A program made the position numbers and the translations under genes. From Microbacterium sp. SORGH_AS_0888 (lineage in GTDB: Bacteria > Actinomycetota > Actinomycetes > Actinomycetales > Microbacteriaceae): DNA of 64,000 nucleotides. This document shows positions 38,583 through 48,378 of this stretch, one piece after another (within the stretch, counting starts at the first letter, position 1; the number at the start of each line of letters is the position of its first letter). The stretch lies in contig NZ_JAUTAZ010000001.1 of the NCBI RefSeq assembly GCF_030818905.1, positions 124,001-188,000 of the forward strand, written 5' to 3'. The notes under the pieces are model-generated. The model was not told where the DNA came from. It did not search any database and saw nothing but the letters and a program-made list of their open reading frames with translations.

Positions 38583-39119
38583 GTGGGAGACGATGATGCC
38601 GCGCTGTGGGCGCGGGTGCGTGCGGGGGACGAGTCCGCGCTGGGGGCGCTGTTCGACCGCTACGAGTCGAGGCTGTTCCGGCACGCGTGCCGACTGCTGA
38701 GCGAGCGTGAGGACGCGAAGGACGCGGTCGCCATCGCGTTCTTCGAGCTGTGGCGACGACGCTCGTCCGTGCGCGTCGTCGACGGCTCGCCGCTGCCGTG
38801 GCTGCTGGTCACGCTCGCCAATGCCTGCCGCAACCTGGAACGTTCGGCACGGCGGTATCGGGCGCTCCTGCACCGGACGCCGGCAGCCGGCGAGGTCCCT
38901 GCCCCGTCCGCCGGCGACGAGACGGGCGTCATGGCAGCGCTCGCCCAGCTGCCGGCGGCGGAGCGCAGCGTGGTGGTGCTCGTCGTCCTCGAGGGCTACG
39001 CCGAACGGGAGACGGCCGAAGCGCTCGGCATCCCTGCAGGAACCGTGAAGTCGCGGCTCGCACGTGCCAAGTCGCGGCTGCGCGAGGAGATGACGGCGAT
39101 GGAGGAGTCATGGGCGTGA
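38583..39119 (+). CDS. RNA polymerase sigma factor, ECF type
   Basis: A 178-residue ECF sigma factor. Region 2 (residues ~10-75) includes ALFDRYESRLFRHACRLLSEREDAKDAVAIAFFELWRRR, region 4 (~115-170) has LPAAERSVVVLVVLEGYAERETAEALGIPAGTVKSRLARAKSRLRE, a helix-turn-helix for the -35 element. It has no region 1 or 3. GTG 38583 gives the usual start, with GACACT 7 nt upstream. The next gene overlaps its end (GTGA) and encodes a membrane-anchored protein, a common pairing where the second protein holds the sigma factor. It is not a recognised zinc anti-sigma factor, so the interaction is inferred. Confidence 0.9.
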   Translation: MGDDDAALWARVRAGDESALGALFDRYESRLFRHACRLLSEREDAKDAVAIAFFELWRRRSSVRVVDGSPLPWLLVTLANACRNLERSARRYRALLHRTPAAGEVPAPSAGDETGVMAALAQLPAAERSVVVLVVLEGYAERETAEALGIPAGTVKSRLARAKSRLREEMTAMEESWA

Positions 39120-40285
39120 ACGACACTCCGCTCTCGCAGCGAGAGCGCGACGAGCTCCGGCAGACGGTGACCGCCGGCGCGGCGCGGATGAGGCGCTCCC
39201 GCACGCGACGAATCCAGGCGCTCTCCGGAGCGGCCGCCGTGGTGCTCGTGGGCGCGGTGGTGACCGCCGTCACGCTCGGGACGCTGATGCCGGCCGCCTC
39301 ACCGATCACGACCGCGAGTCCCGTGCCTTCCGCCTCGCACACGCCGTCCCCGACGCCGTCCTCGACGCCGAGCGCCTCCCCGACCTCGACCCCGACGACG
39401 GCACGCTCCCTCTTCGACGGCGACTGCGGCGCCATGATCGGCGCCGACGTGCTGACAGCGGAGTTCGGGGTCGCGATGCCCGTGCAGCCGAAGCTCTGGC
39501 AGAGCCCGCAGGACGCGCTCGCCGGAGGCCTGGAGTGCGTCTGGTGGGATGGCGCGTCGTACGCGACGCCGTCGCTGACCGTCTACGCCTATCCGGCGTC
39601 GTCCGATGCGCCGGAGTCCGCGTTGACGTGCACTGTCGGCGGCGCGTACACCTCGTGCAGCGAAACCTTCGTCCAGGGCGGCGTCTGGGTCTCGGCCTCG
39701 GCATCGGCATCCGCTGCAGCGCTGACACAGGACGGAATGCAGCGGCTGATCGACGCGCTCGCGCTGTCGGTGTCAGCCGCCTCGCCGCCGCGGGCAGCGG
39801 AGCGGGCGGTCGGCTGGTGGCCGCTTCCGACGTGCGACGAGCTAGCCACGGTGACGCCGCTCGGGGACATCAATGCGACGATGCGGGGTTCTAGCGCGTC
39901 CACCGACGACAGCCAGACCACGGAGGCGACGCCCGAACGGGCAACCGCGCCCTATGAGACCAGCTGCCTCATCGATGCCGACGCCATCTTCCCGCCCAGC
40001 GGCGAGCTCATCACGACGCAGGCAAGGGTGGAGGTCGTCCCGGGCGGTGGTCAGTACTTCGATCAGATCACGACGAGCCAGGGAGCGGAGCAGATCCAGA
40101 TCCCGGGTGTGCCGCAGGCAGTGCTCGCCAGCGACAATGCACGCTGGGAGGGATACGCGCCCGCGCTCGTGGTCCGCGACGGACCGAACGTGATCGTCTT
40201 CCGCGGGAACATCGGGCTCGAGGCGCGCGCGCTCGCACCGCTCGCGGCACCGTACCTCGCGTTCCTCGACGCGCAGCTGCCCTGA
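39116..40285 (+). CDS. Membrane-anchored protein of the sigma factor operon
   Basis: A 389-residue protein of unknown function. It has a short cytoplasmic part (residues 1-35, [25 protein letters not shown]), one membrane helix (~36-58, [22 protein letters not shown]), a Ser/Thr/Pro-rich linker, and a ~290-residue outer part with at least six Cys residues ([44 protein letters not shown]) that may form disulfides. No enzymatic motif was found. Start GTG 39116 overlaps the sigma stop codon and has a GGAGGAG upstream; ATG 39110 is possible. It could be the sensor or anti-sigma partner, but this is context only. Confidence 0.75.
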   Translation: MNDTPLSQRERDELRQTVTAGAARMRRSRTRRIQALSGAAAVVLVGAVVTAVTLGTLMPAASPITTASPVPSASHTPSPTPSSTPSASPTSTPTTARSLFDGDCGAMIGADVLTAEFGVAMPVQPKLWQSPQDALAGGLECVWWDGASYATPSLTVYAYPASSDAPESALTCTVGGAYTSCSETFVQGGVWVSASASASAAALTQDGMQRLIDALALSVSAASPPRAAERAVGWWPLPTCDELATVTPLGDINATMRGSSASTDDSQTTEATPERATAPYETSCLIDADAIFPPSGELITTQARVEVVPGGGQYFDQITTSQGAEQIQIPGVPQAVLASDNARWEGYAPALVVRDGPNVIVFRGNIGLEARALAPLAAPYLAFLDAQLP

Positions 40286-40314
40286 GGGCGTCCGTGGGCG
40301 CGCCGCGGCATCCG

Positions 40315-40320
40315 TAGACT
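40315..40320 (+). promoter_or_regulatory. Putative -10 box (TAGACT) for proS, leaderless
   Basis: TAGACT is followed by 8 nt and the GTG at 40329. Confidence 0.55.
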
Positions 40321-40328
40321 TGTGCCTC

Positions 40329-42086
40329 GTGGTCACACGTCTGTCGAACTTCTTCCTCCGCACGCTCCGCGAAGACCCGGCGGGCGCCGAGGTCGCCAGC
40401 CACAAGCTGCTGATCCGCGCCGGCTACATCCGCCCGCAGGCGGCGGGCATCTTCGCGTGGCTCCCGCTCGGGCTGCGCGTGAAGGCGAAGATCGAGACCG
40501 TGATCCGCGAGGAGATGGCCGCCGCCGGCGCGCAGGAGGTGCATTTCCCGGCGCTCATGCCGCGCGAGGCGTACGAGGCAACGGGGCGCTGGGAGGAGTA
40601 CGGCGACCTCCTGTTCCGTCTCCAGGACCGCAAGGGCGGCGACTACCTGCTCGCGCCCACGCACGAGGAGGCGTTCACGCTTCTCGTGAAGGACCTCTAC
40701 TCGTCCTACAAGGACCTGCCGCTGACGATCTACCAGATCCAGGACAAGTACCGCGACGAGGCCCGGCCGCGCGCCGGGCTCCTGCGCGGACGCGAGTTCA
40801 CGATGAAGGATGCGTACTCCTTCGACGCGAGCGACGCCGGGCTCGAGGCGAGCTACCAGGCGCAGCGCGACGCGTACGAGCGCATCTTCCAGCGGCTGGG
40901 CCTCGAGTACGTGATCGTCCAGGCCGACGCGGGAGCCATGGGCGGCTCACGGAGCGAGGAGTTCCTGCACCCCACCCCGGTCGGGGAGGACACGTTCGTG
41001 CGCTCGGCCGGCGGGTACGCCGCCAACGTCGAGGCCTACACGACGACGGCACCCGAGCCGATCCCGTTCGACGGACTCCCCGCACCCGTCGTCTTCGACA
41101 GCCCCGACACGCCCACGATCGAGACGCTCGTCGCCCACGCGAACGCGACCCTCGACGGTGAGTACACGGCAGCCGACACCCTGAAGAACGTCGTTCTCGC
41201 CCTCACCCATCTCGACGGTACGCGCGAGCTCGTCGTGGTGGGCGTCCCGGGCGATCGCGAGATCGACGACAAGCGTGTCGAGGTCGCCTTCGCCCCCGCC
41301 ACGGTCGAGCCCGCGAACGAGGCCGATTTCGCCAGGCACCCGCTGCTCGTGAAGGGCTACATCGGGCCCTGGTCGCCCGAGGGCGCGATCCTCGGCGAGG
41401 AGTCCGCCACCGGCATCCGCTACCTGCTGGACCCGCGCGTCGCGCCGGGCACCCGTTGGATCAGCGGCGCGAACATCGATCAGAAGCACGTCCACTCGCT
41501 CGTCGCCGGCCGCGACTTCGACGCCGACGGCTACGTGGAAGCGGCGAGCGTGCGCGAGGGCGACCCGGCCCCGGACGGCTCGGGCCCGGTGACGCTCGCC
41601 CGCGGCATGGAGATCGGTCACGTCTTCCAGCTCGGCCGCAAGTACGCCGAGGCGCTCGGCCTGAAGGTGCTCGACGAGAACGGCAGGCTCGTGACCGTCA
41701 CCATGGGCTCCTACGGCATCGGCGTCACACGCATCCTCGCGATCATCGCCGAGCTGAACAACGACGACAAGGGCTTGATCTGGCCGTCCTCGGTGTCGCC
41801 CTTCGACGTGCACGTCATCGCCACCGGCAAGGATGACGTCGCCTACGGCCTCGCGGAGCAGCTCGCGGCCGACCTCGAGGCGACCGGGCTCGACGTGCTG
41901 TACGACGACCGTCCCAAGGTCTCTCCGGGGGTCAAGTTCGGCGACGCCGAGCTCGTCGGCGTTCCCCGGATCGTCATCGTGGGACGAGGCGCCGCGGCCG
42001 GCGAGGTCGAGCTCTGGGACCGCCGCAGCGGCGACCGAGAGACCCTCTCCGTCGCAGCGGCGGTTGCCCGACTCCGCACGCGGTGA
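40329..42086 (+). CDS. proS: Prolyl-tRNA synthetase
   Basis: Charges tRNA-Pro with proline. The 585-residue protein is the long bacterial type: class II motifs 1-3 in the catalytic domain ([39 protein letters not shown]), an inserted YbaK-like editing domain at about residues 225-385 that clears mischarged alanine, and a C-terminal anticodon-binding domain (VSPFDVHVI...). The GTG at 40329 is preferred over upstream TTG 40320 because a TAGACT box ends 8 nt before it. Normal core translation gene. Confidence 0.96.
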   Translation: MVTRLSNFFLRTLREDPAGAEVASHKLLIRAGYIRPQAAGIFAWLPLGLRVKAKIETVIREEMAAAGAQEVHFPALMPREAYEATGRWEEYGDLLFRLQDRKGGDYLLAPTHEEAFTLLVKDLYSSYKDLPLTIYQIQDKYRDEARPRAGLLRGREFTMKDAYSFDASDAGLEASYQAQRDAYERIFQRLGLEYVIVQADAGAMGGSRSEEFLHPTPVGEDTFVRSAGGYAANVEAYTTTAPEPIPFDGLPAPVVFDSPDTPTIETLVAHANATLDGEYTAADTLKNVVLALTHLDGTRELVVVGVPGDREIDDKRVEVAFAPATVEPANEADFARHPLLVKGYIGPWSPEGAILGEESATGIRYLLDPRVAPGTRWISGANIDQKHVHSLVAGRDFDADGYVEAASVREGDPAPDGSGPVTLARGMEIGHVFQLGRKYAEALGLKVLDENGRLVTVTMGSYGIGVTRILAIIAELNNDDKGLIWPSSVSPFDVHVIATGKDDVAYGLAEQLAADLEATGLDVLYDDRPKVSPGVKFGDAELVGVPRIVIVGRGAAAGEVELWDRRSGDRETLSVAAAVARLRTR

Positions 42087-42232
42087 CCCGGACGGCCACG
42101 CGCCGCTGACGAACGCCGCGTCCGAGCTCCGGATGCGGCCGTCCCGCACGATGCGTCGGCCCCCGCCCTCGCTCGAGGGGGTGACACGCGCGTCGCGACT
42201 CGGGCCGGGGCGCGCTGTGCGCACAATGAGGG

Positions 42233-43192
42233 ATGACCCTCGAGCGGATCGATCCCGAGCTGCGCGCAGCGCTCGCGATCGTGGGCGGCTCCTTCCCTCC
42301 GACGATCACCCCGGAGCTGGTGCCGTTCATGCGGCGCTCCTACGCCTCGGGGCCGAGGGAGGAGCTGCTCGCGGAGCGTGCCGTCGACGTGCGCGATCTC
42401 TCGTTCGCCGCGGCCGACGGCGTGGCGCTCGGCGCATCGATCGTCTCGCCGCGCGGGACGGACGAGCGGACGGCGCTCGCCGGCATCCTGGCCTTCCACT
42501 CGGGCGGCCTCATGTTCGGCGACCGCTTCAGCGGAATGGATGTGATGCTCTCGATGGTCGAGGAGCTCGGTCTGCGACTGATCACGATCGACTATCGCCT
42601 CGCTCCCGAGCATCCCTATCCCGTCCCGGCCGAGGACTGCTACGCCGCGCTGGAGTGGGTCGTGCACGCCGCCGCCGAGCTCGGCGTCGATCCGCGGCGG
42701 CTGCTGATCTGCGGGGCGAGCGCGGGGGCGGGGCTGGCCGCGGCCGTCGCACTGCTGGCGCGCGACCGCGACGGCCCGCGGTGCGCGGGTCTTCTCCTGG
42801 ACTACCCGATGCTCGATGACCGGTGCGCGACCGCGTCGATGGGGCAGTTCGACGGCGTCGGCGTGTGGGACCGGGTGAGCAACATGACGGGATGGCGCGC
42901 GTACCTCGGCGAACGCGCCGGCACCGACGAGGTGCCCGTCTCGGCGGCTCCGGGCAGGGCGGAAGACCTCCGGGGGCTCCCGCCGACGTATCTCGACGTC
43001 GGCACGGCGGAGGTGTTCCGCGACGAGACGGTCGCGTTCGCGGCGCGCCTGTGGGCGGCGGGGGTCCCGACAGAGCTCCACGTCTGGCCGGGCGCCTTCC
43101 ACGCGTGCGACATCTTCGCCCCGCACACCACGATCGCCCGCGCAATGATCCGGACGCGTCGCGAATGGGTGGAGCGCATGCTCGTGGGCTGA
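42233..43192 (+). CDS. Alpha/beta hydrolase, hormone-sensitive-lipase type
   Basis: A 319-residue carboxylesterase-like protein. The nucleophile is Ser in CGASAGAGLAAA and the Asp and His of the triad are in DVGTAEVFRDE and GAFHACD. The oxyanion loop, usually HGGG, reads HSGGLMFGD, a change that may alter activity. DYRLAPEHPYP is the standard HSL sequence. No signal peptide. It lies between proS and a PucR-type regulator gene, and a CACAAT element is 5 nt before the start. Substrate unknown. Confidence 0.85.
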   Translation: MTLERIDPELRAALAIVGGSFPPTITPELVPFMRRSYASGPREELLAERAVDVRDLSFAAADGVALGASIVSPRGTDERTALAGILAFHSGGLMFGDRFSGMDVMLSMVEELGLRLITIDYRLAPEHPYPVPAEDCYAALEWVVHAAAELGVDPRRLLICGASAGAGLAAAVALLARDRDGPRCAGLLLDYPMLDDRCATASMGQFDGVGVWDRVSNMTGWRAYLGERAGTDEVPVSAAPGRAEDLRGLPPTYLDVGTAEVFRDETVAFAARLWAAGVPTELHVWPGAFHACDIFAPHTTIARAMIRTRREWVERMLVG

Positions 43193-43233
43193 GAAGCGCG
43201 GAGAAGGAGCACCCGGTCGCGGCGGCGAAGGGC

Positions 43234-43239
43234 CATAAT
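43234..43239 (+). promoter_or_regulatory. Putative -10 box (CATAAT) for the PucR-type regulator
   Basis: CATAAT lies 22 nt before the ATG at 43262. An AAGGAGG ribosome binding site at 43251-43257 is used, so this transcript has a short leader. Confidence 0.5.
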
Positions 43240-43261
43240 GAGACGGCGCGAAGGAGGGCGG

Positions 43262-44287
43262 ATGCAAGAGTTGCTGGGCCGTCTCGGGGCACTCGATCCC
43301 GAAGCTCGACAGAGTCTCCGCGTGATCGCCTGCTTCGATGAGCTCATGAGCGGCAACGTGCCCACGCGCGCTCTGCTCGCCGCTGCGGCCGCCCTCTGCG
43401 GCGGCGTCGTGGGTGCCCAGTACGAGGGCCGCGTGGAGCGGATCGATCGCCGTGGCGACCGGCTGGGGCCGGACGTCGGCGTCTCCCGCCGCTGCGTCCA
43501 CGATCTGGACGGGCTGCGCGTGTGGGTGGAGGGCGAGGCTCCGGCGCATGCGAACGATGCGCTCGTGCTCGAACGGCTCGCGCTCGCGATCCGCGTGCGG
43601 GTCGACCCGTTCTCCGAGGGGGCGCGCCGTCGTGATCTGGCCGTCGTCCTGGATGCCGAGGTCGCCGAGGGCGAGCGGCTGGCCGCGGCGGCCCGCCTGC
43701 TCCTGCCGACGGATGCGCGCTTCCGCGTCGTCGTGGCACCGCTGTTCACCGCGTGGGAACGGCACCCGCAGGGCATCGAGGACGTCGTCGCCACCCCGGC
43801 CGGTCCCGTGCACGTCGCGGTGATCGGCGAGTCCGTGCCGGAGCCCGCGGGCGCGCCCGTCGGCATCGGCGTCGCGGCGTCCGTCGCGGAGCTCCCGGTC
43901 TCGTACCGCACCGCGCTGGTGGCGGTACGGCTCCACGACGGGCGCTCCGCGGCACCGGTGCGCGCGGATGACCTCGGCGGCCTGGCCGTCATGCTCGCGG
44001 AGCAGTTCGAACGCGGCCTCGCCGGTCCGGATCAGGAACGCGTGTCGCGGGTCGCGGCGCACAGCTGGGGGGAGAGCACCCTGGATGCGCTCGTGCGCAC
44101 GACCTCTCTCCGCGAGGCCGCGCGCGATCTCGGGATCCACCCCAGCACGCTGTCGGCGCGCGTCGAGTCGATCGTGGCCACGCTCGGCTTCGACCCGCTC
44201 ACGGGGCTGGGACGCACCCGGCTCGGGACGGCGTTCCTGCTGTGGCGGCTTCGCCAGTCGCGCGTGCTGGACGTCGCCGCGCGCTGA
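43262..44287 (+). CDS. PucR/CdaR-type transcriptional regulator
   Basis: A 341-residue protein with a C-terminal helix-turn-helix of the PucR family (residues ~275-335, TSLREAARDLGIHPSTLSARVESIVATLGFDPLTGLGRTRLGTAF) and a long N-terminal part without a recognised sensor domain. Regulators of this family usually activate nearby catabolic genes. The hydrolase 127 bp downstream on the same strand is a likely target, and the hydrolase upstream a second candidate. Start at ATG 43262 has a strong AAGGAGG. Confidence 0.8.
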   Translation: MQELLGRLGALDPEARQSLRVIACFDELMSGNVPTRALLAAAAALCGGVVGAQYEGRVERIDRRGDRLGPDVGVSRRCVHDLDGLRVWVEGEAPAHANDALVLERLALAIRVRVDPFSEGARRRDLAVVLDAEVAEGERLAAAARLLLPTDARFRVVVAPLFTAWERHPQGIEDVVATPAGPVHVAVIGESVPEPAGAPVGIGVAASVAELPVSYRTALVAVRLHDGRSAAPVRADDLGGLAVMLAEQFERGLAGPDQERVSRVAAHSWGESTLDALVRTTSLREAARDLGIHPSTLSARVESIVATLGFDPLTGLGRTRLGTAFLLWRLRQSRVLDVAAR

Positions 44288-44414
44288 CCCCGTCGTTCGT
44301 CGGGGGAGAGCGCACGCACCTGCGATCGAGTGTCGGTGTCGTGACGCGCGCGGTGCCACCAGAGTGGGAACGACCCGACGCTCGGCCGGGTCGGACCACG
44401 AAGGAGTGGACACC

Positions 44415-45470
44415 ATGATCGACAACCCGTATTACTCGCCCGAGGTGCACAAGGACTTCACGCTCGTCTCGATCGGACGGCTCGAGCTAGAGGAGGGTGG
44501 CGTCATCCCCGACTGCTCACTGGCGGTGCGCACCTGGGGAACCCTGAACGCGGCGAAGGACAACGCGATCCTCATCCCGACGTGGTACTCGGGAACGCAC
44601 CAGATCTGGGCCGATGCCTATGTGGGGCCCGGTCACGCGCTCGATCCCGAGAAGTACTTCATCGTCTGCGTCAACCAGATCGGCAACGGCCTCTCCACGT
44701 CGCCGCACAACGCCACGGACCCGTCGGTGTCGATGTCGCGCTTTCCCCACGTGCGGATCGGCGACGACGTCGTCGCGCAAGAGCGGCTGCTGCGGGAGCA
44801 CTTCGGCATCGACCGTCTCGCCCTGGTCGTCGGGGGCTCCATGGGTGCGCAGCAGACCTACGAATGGGCGGTCCGCTTCCCGGACAAGGTGCTGCGGGCG
44901 GCGCCGATCGCCGGCACGGCACGCAACACGCCCCACGACTTCCTGTTCACCGAGGCCCTCAACGAGCAGATCTGGTCCGACCCCGGCTGGAACGGAGGAG
45001 AGTACGCCTCGCACGAGGAGGTCCACGACGGCCTCGTCCGGCACGCGCACATCTGGGCGATCATGGGCTTCTCGACCGAGTTCTGGAAGCAGGAGAGGTG
45101 GGCCGCGCTCGGCTTCACCTCGAAGGAGGCGTTCCTCGGCGACTTCCTCGAGCCGTACTTCACGGCCATGGACCCGAACGACCTGCTGGCCATGGCGTGG
45201 AAGTGGCAGCGCGGCGATGTCTCGCGTCACACCGGAGGCGACCTCGCCGCCGCCCTCGGCCGGATCACCGCGGCCATGTTCGTGATGCCCATCAGCGAGG
45301 ACATGTTCTTCCCGGTGCGCGACTGCGCCGCCGAGCAGTCGCTCGTCCCCGGCAGCGAGCTGCGCGTGGTGGAGGACGTGTCCGGGCACCTGGGGCTCTT
45401 CGCGATCGACTCGCAGTTCATCCCGCAGATCGATCGGCACCTCGGAGAGCTCCTCGCGATCCCGCGCTGA
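44415..45470 (+). CDS. Alpha/beta hydrolase of the homoserine acetyltransferase (MetX) superfamily
   Basis: A 351-residue protein of the MetX fold. The nucleophile Ser142 is in GGSMGAQQTYEWA, and the C-terminal HLGLFAID carries the catalytic His. PTWYSGTHQIWAD and NQIGNGLSTSPHN match the family. MetX proper has extra motifs for homoserine that are not clear here, and no met gene is adjacent, so it is more likely a related hydrolase of unknown substrate. ATG 44415 has AAGGAG at 44401-44406. It follows a PucR-type regulator. Confidence 0.8.
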   Translation: MIDNPYYSPEVHKDFTLVSIGRLELEEGGVIPDCSLAVRTWGTLNAAKDNAILIPTWYSGTHQIWADAYVGPGHALDPEKYFIVCVNQIGNGLSTSPHNATDPSVSMSRFPHVRIGDDVVAQERLLREHFGIDRLALVVGGSMGAQQTYEWAVRFPDKVLRAAPIAGTARNTPHDFLFTEALNEQIWSDPGWNGGEYASHEEVHDGLVRHAHIWAIMGFSTEFWKQERWAALGFTSKEAFLGDFLEPYFTAMDPNDLLAMAWKWQRGDVSRHTGGDLAAALGRITAAMFVMPISEDMFFPVRDCAAEQSLVPGSELRVVEDVSGHLGLFAIDSQFIPQIDRHLGELLAIPR

Positions 45471-45570
45471 CGTGTCCGCGCACGGGGGCGGGACGGCTCG
45501 GTCACGTGACGGGCATGTAAACCTCGCGTGGCGAGTGTCGCGCTCGTCCCCTCCGCACGGCTCGGCTCGA

Positions 45571-45576
45571 TATCGT
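45571..45576 (+). promoter_or_regulatory. Putative -10 box (TATCGT) for glgP, leaderless
   Basis: TATCGT is followed by 6 nt and the GTG at 45583. Confidence 0.55.
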
Positions 45577-45582
45577 CGTCTC

Positions 45583-48094
45583 GTGCCCGAGAACGCATCC
45601 GACGCCGCTTCCGCCCTCCGTGCCACGCACCCGCTCGCCGTCGCGCCGGTGATCGCCCCACCGGCCTCGGTCGACGGCTTCGTCAAACAGTTCCTGCAGA
45701 ACCTGAACTTCGATCTCGGCGTCGCCCTCTCGGCGTCCGACGTCAACGACCGCTACCTCGCCCTGGCCGGGACGGTGCGCGACTACCTCGTCGCACGCTG
45801 GCTCGACGACCAGGCACGCCAGCGCGAGCAGCAGGCCAAGACCGTCTGCTACCTCTCCGCCGAGTACCTGCTGGGCCGGCAGCTCGACAACAACCTGCTG
45901 GCCTCGCGCCTCACGGAGATCGCGACCGACGCGCTTGCGCAGTGCGGCATCGACATCGACGAGCTGCGGGCGATCGAGGTCGAGCCGGGACTCGGCAACG
46001 GCGGCCTCGGGCGGCTGGCGGCCTGCTTCCTGGACTCGCTGGCGACCATGAGCGTGCCGACGATCGGGTACGGGATCCGCTACGAGTACGGCATCTTCCG
46101 TCAGACCTTCGTCGACGGCGAGCAGGTCGAGCAGCCCGACGCCTGGCTGCGCATGGGATCGCCCTGGGACTTCCCGCACCCCGAGGCGGCGCAGACGATC
46201 TGCTTCGGCGGCCACACCGAGACCGTGACCGACGAGGGCGGCGAGATCCGCACCCGGTGGATCCCGGCGTGGAACGTCGTCGCTGTGCCCTACAACATGA
46301 TGGTCCCCGGATACCACAACGGGCGCGTCAACACCCTCCGGCTCTGGCGTGCGGTCGCGACGAACGCGTTCGACCTGCGCATCTTCAACTCGGGCGACTA
46401 CGAGGAGTCGGTGCGCTCGCAGACCTACGCCGAGAACATCTCCAAGGTCCTCTACCCGGAGGACTCCACGCCGCAGGGCAAGGAGCTGCGTCTGCAGCAG
46501 CAGTACTTCTTCGTCGCCGCCTCCATCGCCGACTTCGTCGACACCGTGCTGCCCGAGGACTTCGACCTGTCGCGCCTGCCGGAACGGGTCATCTTCCAGC
46601 TGAACGACACGCATCCCGTCATCGCGGTGCCCGAGCTCATGCGCGTGCTCGTCGACGAGAAGGGGATGTCGTGGGATGCGGCGTGGCAGATCACGCAGCA
46701 GTGCTTCGCCTACACCTGCCACACCCTTCTCCCGGAGGCGCTCGAGGTGTGGCCGGTCGATCTCCTCGGGCGGCTGCTGCCCCGGCACCTCGAGATCATC
46801 TACCGGATCAACGACGCCTTCCTGGAGGAGGTGCGCGAGCGGTTCGGCGATGACGAGCTGCTCATCCGGAACATGTCGATCATCGGCGAGCACCCGTACC
46901 GGTCCGTGCGGATGGCCTATCTCGCCACCGTCGCCGGGTCGAAGGTCAACGGCGTCGCCGAGCTGCACTCGCAGCTGCTGCGGGACAACGTCCTCAAGGA
47001 CTTCGCGCAGCTGTGGCCGGAGAAGTTCACGAACGTCACCAACGGCGTCACGCCCCGGCGATTCCTGAGACTGGCGAACCCCGAGCTGTCCGCGCTGATC
47101 ACGGAGGCGCTGGGCGCAGGCTGGACCGTCGACCTCGAGCGGCTGCGGGGACTCGAGGCGCTCGCCGAGGACGCCGAGTTCCGCGAGCGGTTCGCGGCCG
47201 TGAAGGTGGCGAACAAGCGCCGCCTCGACGCGGTTCTGCGTGCCCGCGGCGGCCGCGGCATCGACGAGACCCACCTGCTCGACGTCATGATCAAGCGGCT
47301 CCACGAGTACAAGCGGCAGATGCTCAAGGTCCTGCACGTCGTGAGCCTCTACGAGGGCGTGGTGTCCGGGCGAACGCCCGTGACGGATCTGCAGCCCCGC
47401 ACGGTGCTGTTCGGCGCGAAGGCGGCACCCGGCTACGCGATGGCCAAGCGGATCATCCACCTCATCAACGCCGTCGGCGAGGTCGTCAACAACGGATGAG
47501 CGGCTCGAGGGGCGGCTCACCGTGCTGTTCCCGGAGAACTACAACGTCACGCTCGCCGAGCGCATCATCCCCGCGGCCGACCTCTCGGAGCAGATCTCGC
47601 TTGCCGGCAAGGAGGCTTCCGGGACCGGGAACATGAAGCTCGCGCTCAACGGCGCGCTCACGATCGGCACGGACGACGGCGCCAACGTCGAGATCCGCCA
47701 GCTCGTGGGCGACGACGACTTCTTCCTGTTCGGCATGACCGAGCCCGAGGTCGAGGCGCGATGGGCGGCGGGCTACCGTCCCGCCGAGCTCTACCAGTCG
47801 GACGAGCGTCTGCGCCGTGCCATGGATCTCATCGCCTCCGGCGCGTTCTCGGGCGGTGACCGCTCCGTGTTCGAGCCGATCGTCTCGAACCTGCTGTACG
47901 ACGACCGCTTCATGGTCCTCGGCGACTTCGCGGCCTACGTCCAGGCTCAGGAGCGTGTGGATGCCGCCTACGCCGACCTCGACGGCTGGACGCGTTCGGC
48001 GATCCTCAACGTCGCCCGATGCGGGTTCTTCTCCTCGGACCGTGCCGTGCGCGACTACCTCGACCGCATCTGGCACGCCTGGCCGACCCGCTGA
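45583..48094 (+). pseudogene. glgP: Glycogen phosphorylase gene with a one-base frameshift
   Basis: Glycogen phosphorylase releases glucose-1-phosphate from glycogen. The first frame (45583-47499) codes for residues 1-638 with PGLGNGGLGRLAACFLDS, NDTHPVIAVPELMR and VMIKRLHEYKRQ, then hits TGA. The rest continues at once in another frame to 48094, with AGKEASGTGNMKLALNGA where the PLP lysine is (codon at 47636-47638). Expected VVNNDERLEG is broken by one extra G at 47494-47495 (AACGGATGAG). The full-length protein without it would be 836 residues, normal for the family. The truncated product lacks the PLP site, so it would be inactive. Confidence 0.9.
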
Positions 48095-48126
48095 GCGATA
48101 ATCCCTTCCGCCCCGGGCGTGCGTGC

Positions 48127-48174
48127 TCCCTCGGCGAGGCCGTAGTCCGTGTCGTTGGCGTACCGAACGATGTC
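48127..48174 (-). pseudogene. Short remnant of an aldehyde dehydrogenase gene
   Basis: The minus-strand frame reads DIVRYANDTDYGLAEG, which fits the aldehyde dehydrogenase family segment (AVRYANDTDYGLA). Only 16 residues match; nothing before or after does. It is probably a decayed fragment, or chance. The rest of the 284-bp gap between glgP and nusA holds only the short leader and promoter of nusA described separately. Confidence 0.35.
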
Positions 48175-48315
48175 GGCGAGACGAGCGAGCCGATCTGCGT
48201 GCCGCGTCCGGTCGACGACGAGAAGCTCTCCATCGAGCGCGCTTCCTCTCCTCGCCTGAGGTCGCGGGGACGACCTCTCCAGGCGCGAGGAGTATAACCG
48301 TCGTGCCTCATCGGG

Positions 48316-48321
48316 TAACGT
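48316..48321 (+). promoter_or_regulatory. Putative -10 box (TAACGT) for the nusA operon
   Basis: TAACGT is followed by 7 nt and an ATG at 48329 that opens an 11-codon reading frame. A TATAAC at 48293-48298 is a second candidate. Confidence 0.4.
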
Positions 48322-48328
48322 ATGTGGG

Positions 48329-48364
48329 ATGCCGGGACGAGCGGTCGCGTCCCGCAAGAACTGA
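48329..48364 (+). CDS. Possible 11-codon leader ORF before nusA
   Basis: ATG at 48329 to TGA at 48362-48364 would encode MPGRAVASRKN. It begins 7 nt after a TAACGT box, so it would be read from the very end of the mRNA. The nusA start is 15 nt after its stop. No biased codon content is visible, and it may be coincidence. Confidence 0.25.
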   Translation: MPGRAVASRKN

Positions 48365-48378
48365 AGAGGGAGGCCACT

